From: Ilumatobacter sp.
GTDB lineage: Bacteria; Actinomycetota; Acidimicrobiia; Acidimicrobiales; Ilumatobacteraceae
DNA length: 6,408 bases
Direction of reading: 5' to 3'
Assembly (NCBI GenBank): GCA_029263275.1
Contig: JAJCXU010000253.1
Coordinates: forward strand, 1 to 6,408
Made by a program: the position numbers and the translations under genes. Positions 1 to 4,700 of this stretch are shown piece by piece (the stretch's first letter is position 1; each line of letters begins with the position of its first letter). The notes beneath the pieces were generated by a model. The model worked only from the letters and a program-made list of their open reading frames with translations, had not been told where the DNA came from and made no database searches.

Positions 1-1
1 C

Positions 2-100
2 GCCCGCCTCGAGGAAGCGCTCGGCATGTCGACACCCGAACCCGACGCCGGCGCCGCAGACCCTCACGATTCCTCAGGCGACGCGGGCGCACTTCTGTAG
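2..100 (+). CDS. 3' end of an unidentified upstream gene (partial)
   Basis: The frame beginning at base 2 is open from the window edge to a TAG at 98-100 and encodes 32 residues. It begins ARLEEALGMSTPEPDAG and ends DAGALL. A short helical start (ARLEEALG) followed by a low-complexity acidic, Ala/Gly/Pro/Ser-rich tail is a common way for actinobacterial proteins to end, and codon use resembles the genes that follow. Too little is visible to name a family. It runs in the same direction as the kinase, with 30 bp between its stop and the kinase start, so read-through from it into the kinase is possible. The alternative is that this is non-coding sequence open by chance, because 33 stop-free codons are weak evidence at this GC content. 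Confidence 0.5.
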   Translation, partial: ARLEEALGMSTPEPDAGAADPHDSSGDAGALL

Positions 101-118
101 CCGGGCCGCCAATCCGTC

Positions 119-124
119 TACGGT
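119..124 (+). promoter_or_regulatory. Candidate -10 element (TACGGT) for a leaderless kinase transcript
   Basis: TACGGT fits the actinobacterial -10 consensus TANNNT and lies 6 bases before the GTG at 131. That spacing would start transcription at or next to the start codon, giving a leaderless mRNA. This matches the lack of a clear purine-rich Shine-Dalgarno sequence before the GTG; only GGTGGGGCG is there. I see no convincing -35 element. The motif is short and could occur by chance. Confidence 0.35.
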
Positions 125-130
125 GGGGCG

Positions 131-1780
131 GTGGCGGATGCGACGACAGCCCCCGAGCTGCCCGGGATCGAAGGGCTTGAACTCATTGGGCGAGGCGGCT
201 TCGCAGTCGTGTACCGCGGCCATCAGCCCGCCTTTCGCCGCGACGTTGCGGTGAAGGTCATCGAGCGTTCCGGGATGGACAGCGAAGACCGTCATCGGTT
301 CGATCGAGAGTGCAAAGCGATGGGGGCGATCTCGGATCATCCGGGCATCGTCACGTTGTACGACGCCGCATTCACCGCCGATGGGCGGCCCTACCTCGTG
401 ATGCCGTACATCGCCGAGGGCACCCTGCACGACCGCCTGGCCCAGGACGGCCCGATGAGCTGGCAGCAGGTCACCGAACTCGGTGTTCAGCTCGCCGGAG
501 CGCTCGAAACCGCCCATCGAGCAGGTGTCCTGCACCGCGACATCAAGCCCGAGAACGTGCTGCGATCCCCGTACGGCGGGCAGCTCTCCGATTTCGGGAT
601 CGCCCGCATCCAGGGCGGGCACGAAACGCGCGCCGGTGTCGTCACGGGGTCGCTCGCTCACGTCGCCCCCGAGGTCCTCGATGGCACGTCACCGACGGAG
701 CGAGGCGATGTCTACTCCTTGGCGTCCACGTTGTTCGAGGCGCTCACCGGGAGAGCTCCCTTCGTCCGCGGGACTGACGAGGCGCTGGTTGCGATGATGC
801 GACGGGTCATCACCGAAGCACCGCCCGACCTGGTGGCGCACGGCATTCCCGAGGCCCTCGCCCGTGTGCTCGCGAGGGCGATGGAGAAGGATCCATCACG
901 TCGGTATCCGACCGCCGAAGCATTCGGCCAGGCCCTGCAAGAAGCGGAGACGGCGCTGGGAGTCCCTGCGTCGTCCATGGCGATCGTCGGTGCTCGTCCG
1001 CACGTCCACACGACACCTCCCGTTGGAGCGACGACCGTGCTCGCCGAGGTGAACCCGCCCGCCGCCACTGCGGCCGCGTCAACGACGGCGATGCCGGCCG
1101 CTGCTCCACCGGAGATCGCCACGCCGATTCGTACTCCTCCGCCCGCGACCCATCAGGCGTCAACAGCAGGGGCGAGTCGCCAAGCAGCCACCATCGCCGT
1201 CGGGCTGATCATCTTGCTCGCCATCGGCGTTGCTGGGTTCCTGTTGCTGACCGACGACGGCGGAACGGTCGGGTCGCCGACCACCGACGGTCCAGCAACC
1301 ACCGTGATCGCCGCAACGACGACACCCGTCGCAGCGACGACACCGGTCGAGACGACGGCACCGGTCGAGACGACGGCACCGGTGAGCACGACGCTCAACG
1401 CACTCGACCAGCTCGCGGCCCTGGTCGCCGCTGACCAACCGCTGGTCGATGCGCTCGCTGAACGATGGGTTCCGCAGCTCAGTGCGAAGCGTGAGGGTCT
1501 GGTCGTCGATGGCACGGTGTTCGGCTTTGCCGAGATCCTCGCCGATCACCAAAGCCATCGTGATGCCTTCGGGGCGGTCGTGGTCGACGGCGGGACGTAC
1601 AACTTCCGCACTGACGACGCCCCCATGACTGGGTGGTACATCACGGTCGTGCCGCTCTCCTTCGACAACGCGAATGGAGCACTGGCCTGGTGTCTCGACG
1701 AGGGCCTCGCCCGGGGTGATTGTTTCGCCAAGTTCATCAGCTCGACAGTCATCGACGGCACGATCAAGCTGAACCCGTAG
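131..1780 (+). CDS. Transmembrane Ser/Thr protein kinase, Hanks/PknB-like, with non-PASTA extracellular C-terminal domain
   Basis: This 549-residue protein should phosphorylate Ser/Thr on cytoplasmic proteins in response to an external signal. The kinase domain spans about residues 16-275. Seen: glycine loop GRGGFAVVYRG (20-30), ATP-binding Lys42 in VAVK, its partner Glu60, catalytic loop HRDIKPEN (135-142, Asp137), DFG (154-156), APE (179-181) and DVYSL (193-197), so it should be active. The activation segment, with Thr166, Thr172 and Ser174, could be autophosphorylated. An Ala/Pro/Thr-rich juxtamembrane linker (about 276-351) leads to one helix (about 352-373), then a Thr/Pro-rich stalk (about 378-422) and a roughly 125-residue outer domain. 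PknB-type proteins usually carry PASTA repeats outside; none is seen. GTG at 131 is the only usable start after an in-frame stop at 98. The gene converges with the large minus-strand gene, 4 bp from its stop. Its substrate and ligand cannot be read from sequence. Confidence 0.95.
   Translation: MADATTAPELPGIEGLELIGRGGFAVVYRGHQPAFRRDVAVKVIERSGMDSEDRHRFDRECKAMGAISDHPGIVTLYDAAFTADGRPYLVMPYIAEGTLHDRLAQDGPMSWQQVTELGVQLAGALETAHRAGVLHRDIKPENVLRSPYGGQLSDFGIARIQGGHETRAGVVTGSLAHVAPEVLDGTSPTERGDVYSLASTLFEALTGRAPFVRGTDEALVAMMRRVITEAPPDLVAHGIPEALARVLARAMEKDPSRRYPTAEAFGQALQEAETALGVPASSMAIVGARPHVHTTPPVGATTVLAEVNPPAATAAASTTAMPAAAPPEIATPIRTPPPATHQASTAGASRQAATIAVGLIILLAIGVAGFLLLTDDGGTVGSPTTDGPATTVIAATTTPVAATTPVETTAPVETTAPVSTTLNALDQLAALVAADQPLVDALAERWVPQLSAKREGLVVDGTVFGFAEILADHQSHRDAFGAVVVDGGTYNFRTDDAPMTGWYITVVPLSFDNANGALAWCLDEGLARGDCFAKFISSTVIDGTIKLNP
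1343..1378 (+). repeat. Perfect 18-bp tandem duplication in the kinase stalk
   Basis: Two identical 18-base units lie head to tail at 1343-1360 and 1361-1378, each beginning CCGGTCGAGACG and encoding PVETTA (residues 405-416). They extend a degenerate series of Pro-Val/Thr-Thr units from about residue 398 to 421. A perfect in-frame repeat suggests recent expansion, and copy number could vary between strains and change stalk length. Such Thr/Pro-rich stretches are normally extended spacers between membrane and outer domain, and possible O-glycosylation sites. Confidence 0.8.
1403..1768 (+). other. Extracellular C-terminal domain of the kinase (possible SPOR-like sensor)
   Basis: Residues about 425-546 form a compact non-repetitive region after the stalk. 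Visible landmarks are WVPQLSAKREG beginning at Trp446, a central helix with FAEILADHQSHRDAFG, the strand-like stretches VVVDGGTYNF and GWYITVVPLSF, and a final helix with Cys521 and Cys531 followed by FAKFIS. The pattern of a Trp-Val-Pro-Gln-Leu-Ser opening, two strands, and a WC/DC-AK ending resembles, from memory, a domain found at the C-terminus of various actinobacterial membrane proteins. Its alternating strand-helix order recalls the SPOR fold, which binds peptidoglycan glycan strands. That link is inference. The two cysteines lie outside the membrane by topology and could form a disulfide. Confidence 0.5.
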
Positions 1781-1789
1781 CGGGTCAGC
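1768..1789. terminator. Imperfect hairpin across the convergent stop codons (candidate bidirectional terminator)
   Basis: The left arm GCTGAACCCG (1768-1777) pairs with the right arm CGGGTCAGC (1781-1789), giving nine base pairs with one bulged A and a three-base TAG loop. The loop is the kinase stop codon itself, and the minus-strand stop (TCA at 1785-1787 on the plus strand) is inside the right arm. No T-run follows on either strand, so it is not a classical intrinsic terminator. Actinobacteria often end transcripts at hairpins without U-tracts, and a hairpin between convergent genes can serve both. Confidence 0.45.
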
Positions 1790-4700
1790 GGAGCACGTGA
1801 TCGACGTACACGGCGGTGGCCGGGACGGCGATGACCTGACTGTCCGACCCGATGGAGACCGACCAGCCGGAGAGCGTGCCGGTCAAGGATGCGTGCGAGC
1901 CGAGCGACACGGAACTCGTCGAGGTCATGTAGGAACCGACCACGGTCGTTCGATCACCCAGGCTGATGCGGGCATGATCGCCGATCACGAGAACGTCAGC
2001 GGGCGTTCCGACCGCGGAGACGATTCGCATCGTGTTGTCGCGGCCGAGTGAGAACCGATGATCGACCTCGATCACCAGCGGGTTGACGATGCCATCGCCG
2101 TCCGGGTCGAGGTTGATGTCGATCGTGACACCAGAGCCAGTTGTGAGTGACCGAATTCGATACACACCTGACGTCATCGACAGCGTGCCGTGCTTGACGC
2201 TGACACTGTTGTAGATGCCTGGGTCGAGCACGACCGACGACCTGGAGCGGACGCTGTCGGTGCCTCCTTCGACGGGAAAATCGAACGTTGTGACGGGGGC
2301 AAAACGATCGGCGGACTGACCGGTGGTGATCGAACCGTTGACAACGGCAGATCGGTCGGCCCGAACGCGATGGCCGGCGTCAACATCACCTGCCACGGTG
2401 GAACGGGAACTCAGGCGGACGTCGTCGCCAGCGATCACGTCGCCGCCGACCGAACCCGATGAGCCGACAGTTGCGTCGCCGTGTACGGACACCAGGTCGC
2501 CACTGATCGACGACCGCGAGCTTGTGCTCACGCGTGATCCGGCGCCCACACTGCCGGTCACCACGTCGTCGTAGCGGACGGACAGGTATGAATCGGCGAA
2601 GGCAGCAAAGCGGAGACGACCGCTCACGACCGTCACTTCGAACGTGTCGAGATTGCACGTATCCGCCTCGGCCGGATCGATCCCTGCGGGTGCGAAGACA
2701 CAGACACGGACGACGTAGATACCGGGTTCCGCATAACGGTGTGAGCCGTTCACCAGGTCGGCGACTTGGTCAACCGTTCCGGTGGACGCTGCCCCGTCTC
2801 CCCAGTCGATCGTGGCACGATGGATCGCGTCGGACGCGCTTGCCGCTCCAGACGCATTGTCGGCGATGAAGAACCTGGCGGAATCGAGCGACACGAGTTG
2901 ATCCTCGAACACAACCTGATCGGCGCCGGCGTCAACGGTGAGCAGCGTCTCAGGCGCTCCGACGCGACTCGGAACGTACCGGGAGGCAAACAGGTTGATT
3001 GCCGGTCGGGCGTTGAGTATCGAGTCGTCTTCGGCCTCAACGGTGCGGCCGTAGATCGCGCCCTCCAAGACGCTGTCTCGTCCGAGTTCCACGTCGCCGT
3101 CTGCGGCGAGGAACGTTCCGATGAACACGCCGTCAGACCCGAGTTCGATCTTCGTGCTGCCCGAGTAGCCGTGCAGGTCGTAGGCCCGTCGGTCGCCGCT
3201 CGACCAGGAATGCTCGTGCTTGCGGCCACCAGCGGTGACCACCAGGATGTCCTCGGGGCCGCCGACACGCGATGAGATCTGCATCTGCACACCGCGGTCG
3301 AGGTCGACCTTTCCATGTGCTTCGATCACCAGCGGGTTGACGATGCCGTCGCCGTCCGGGTCGAGGTCGATCTGGATGATGACTCCACGCTTCACCTCGA
3401 GTGATTCGATGCGATAGGTGCCTCCCTGGAGGGTCAGCGTGCCGCGGTCGACGCGAACCGAGCCATAGTCACCCGGTGCGAGCGTTCCGCCGCGAGACAA
3501 GCGAATCCGCTCGTCGCCGGGCTGCACGTCGAGGTCGATCCAGGTGATGTCGGGGAATGCCTCGGCCAGCGGGCCCTCGGTGATCGTGCCGGCGACCGAT
3601 GCCCGGTAGCCCACCGAGACGGACCTGGCGGCGTCGGCGTCGCCCCTGACTTGGGCGTAGCGGTCAACGTCGATGTCGCTGCCGGCGATGACAGAGCCGC
3701 CAACGGTGCTGCGGTCGTCGACCTGGACGTCGTCGGCCACACTCACGACGTCGCCGGACACGGCGGAATCCCGATCGAGACGTACGTCATCATTGCCGCC
3801 AACAGATCCATCGACCTGTGCGTCGTCTTCGATCTTGGCAGAGCGTCCGTCAGCGAAGGCGGCGAACTTGAGGAAGGAGTTGACGACGGTGACATCGAAC
3901 GAGTCACACACCGGCGTGTGGCGCTGGTCGTCATCGACGATGCAGAGCGTCGCCCGGTAGAGGCCAGGAGTTGTGTACCGGTGGGTTGCGTCGAGGGTGC
4001 CATTCGCTCCCTCAGCGGCGCCGAGGACGCCGTCGAACTCGGTGACCGTCACCGGATCGACCAGCGTGCCGTCGCCCCAGGAGATGTACGCCGTGTGGGT
4101 GTCAGCCGTGCCGATGTCGCCGAACTGCGCCGGGTCGAGCGTGAGGAGATCGTCCTCAAACACGAGTTGATCGTTCCCGGCCTCGATCGTCGGCAAGACG
4201 TTGTCGACGATGATCGAGTCGACGGCCTCACCAGCAAGCGTGTCGTCGTCGGTCACGGTTGCCGTGACGATGTAGACGTCCGAACGAGTATCGGTCGGGT
4301 CGTCATCGATGTACTGGTGGCGCAACTCGAAGCTCCACTCGCGTCCGATCAGCCGGCCGAAGTGAAGTTCGTCGAGGGGATCGTCACCGATCACGTCGAC
4401 GCCACTGGCTTCGACGAGGGCTCCGTCGGGCCCGAGCGGGGTGAGCCGACCATCGGCGATGGTGAATGTGTCGGATGCGGACCCGTCGCCCCACTCGATG
4501 TCGACGGTCCAGCCGTCCTTCGTTCCCGGGTCGAAGAACGTTCCGGTCAGCACCGCGACGTCGTTCTCGTCGATCTGCTCGGTGATGTCGATCGCAACTT
4601 CCGGTGCCACGTCGGCGACACGAACGATGGGAGCGTCGGTCTCGACCGTGGTGGTAACGAAGTCGCCGTTCGCTTCGAACTGAGGCTCACCCGTCACTGG

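Noticed and set aside
103..135. Inverted GCCGCC / GGCGGT pairing before the kinase
   Set aside because: It is a 6-bp G/C stem with one wobble pair overlapping the candidate -10 and the start codon, easily produced by chance at this GC content.
74..661. Minus-strand open frame over the kinase start
   Set aside because: It lies opposite the glycine loop, catalytic loop and DFG of an intact kinase and shows no domain of its own.
378..1768. PASTA repeats in the kinase outer part
   Set aside because: No repeated 65-70-residue units with the PASTA pattern occur; there is a Thr/Pro stalk and one non-repetitive domain.
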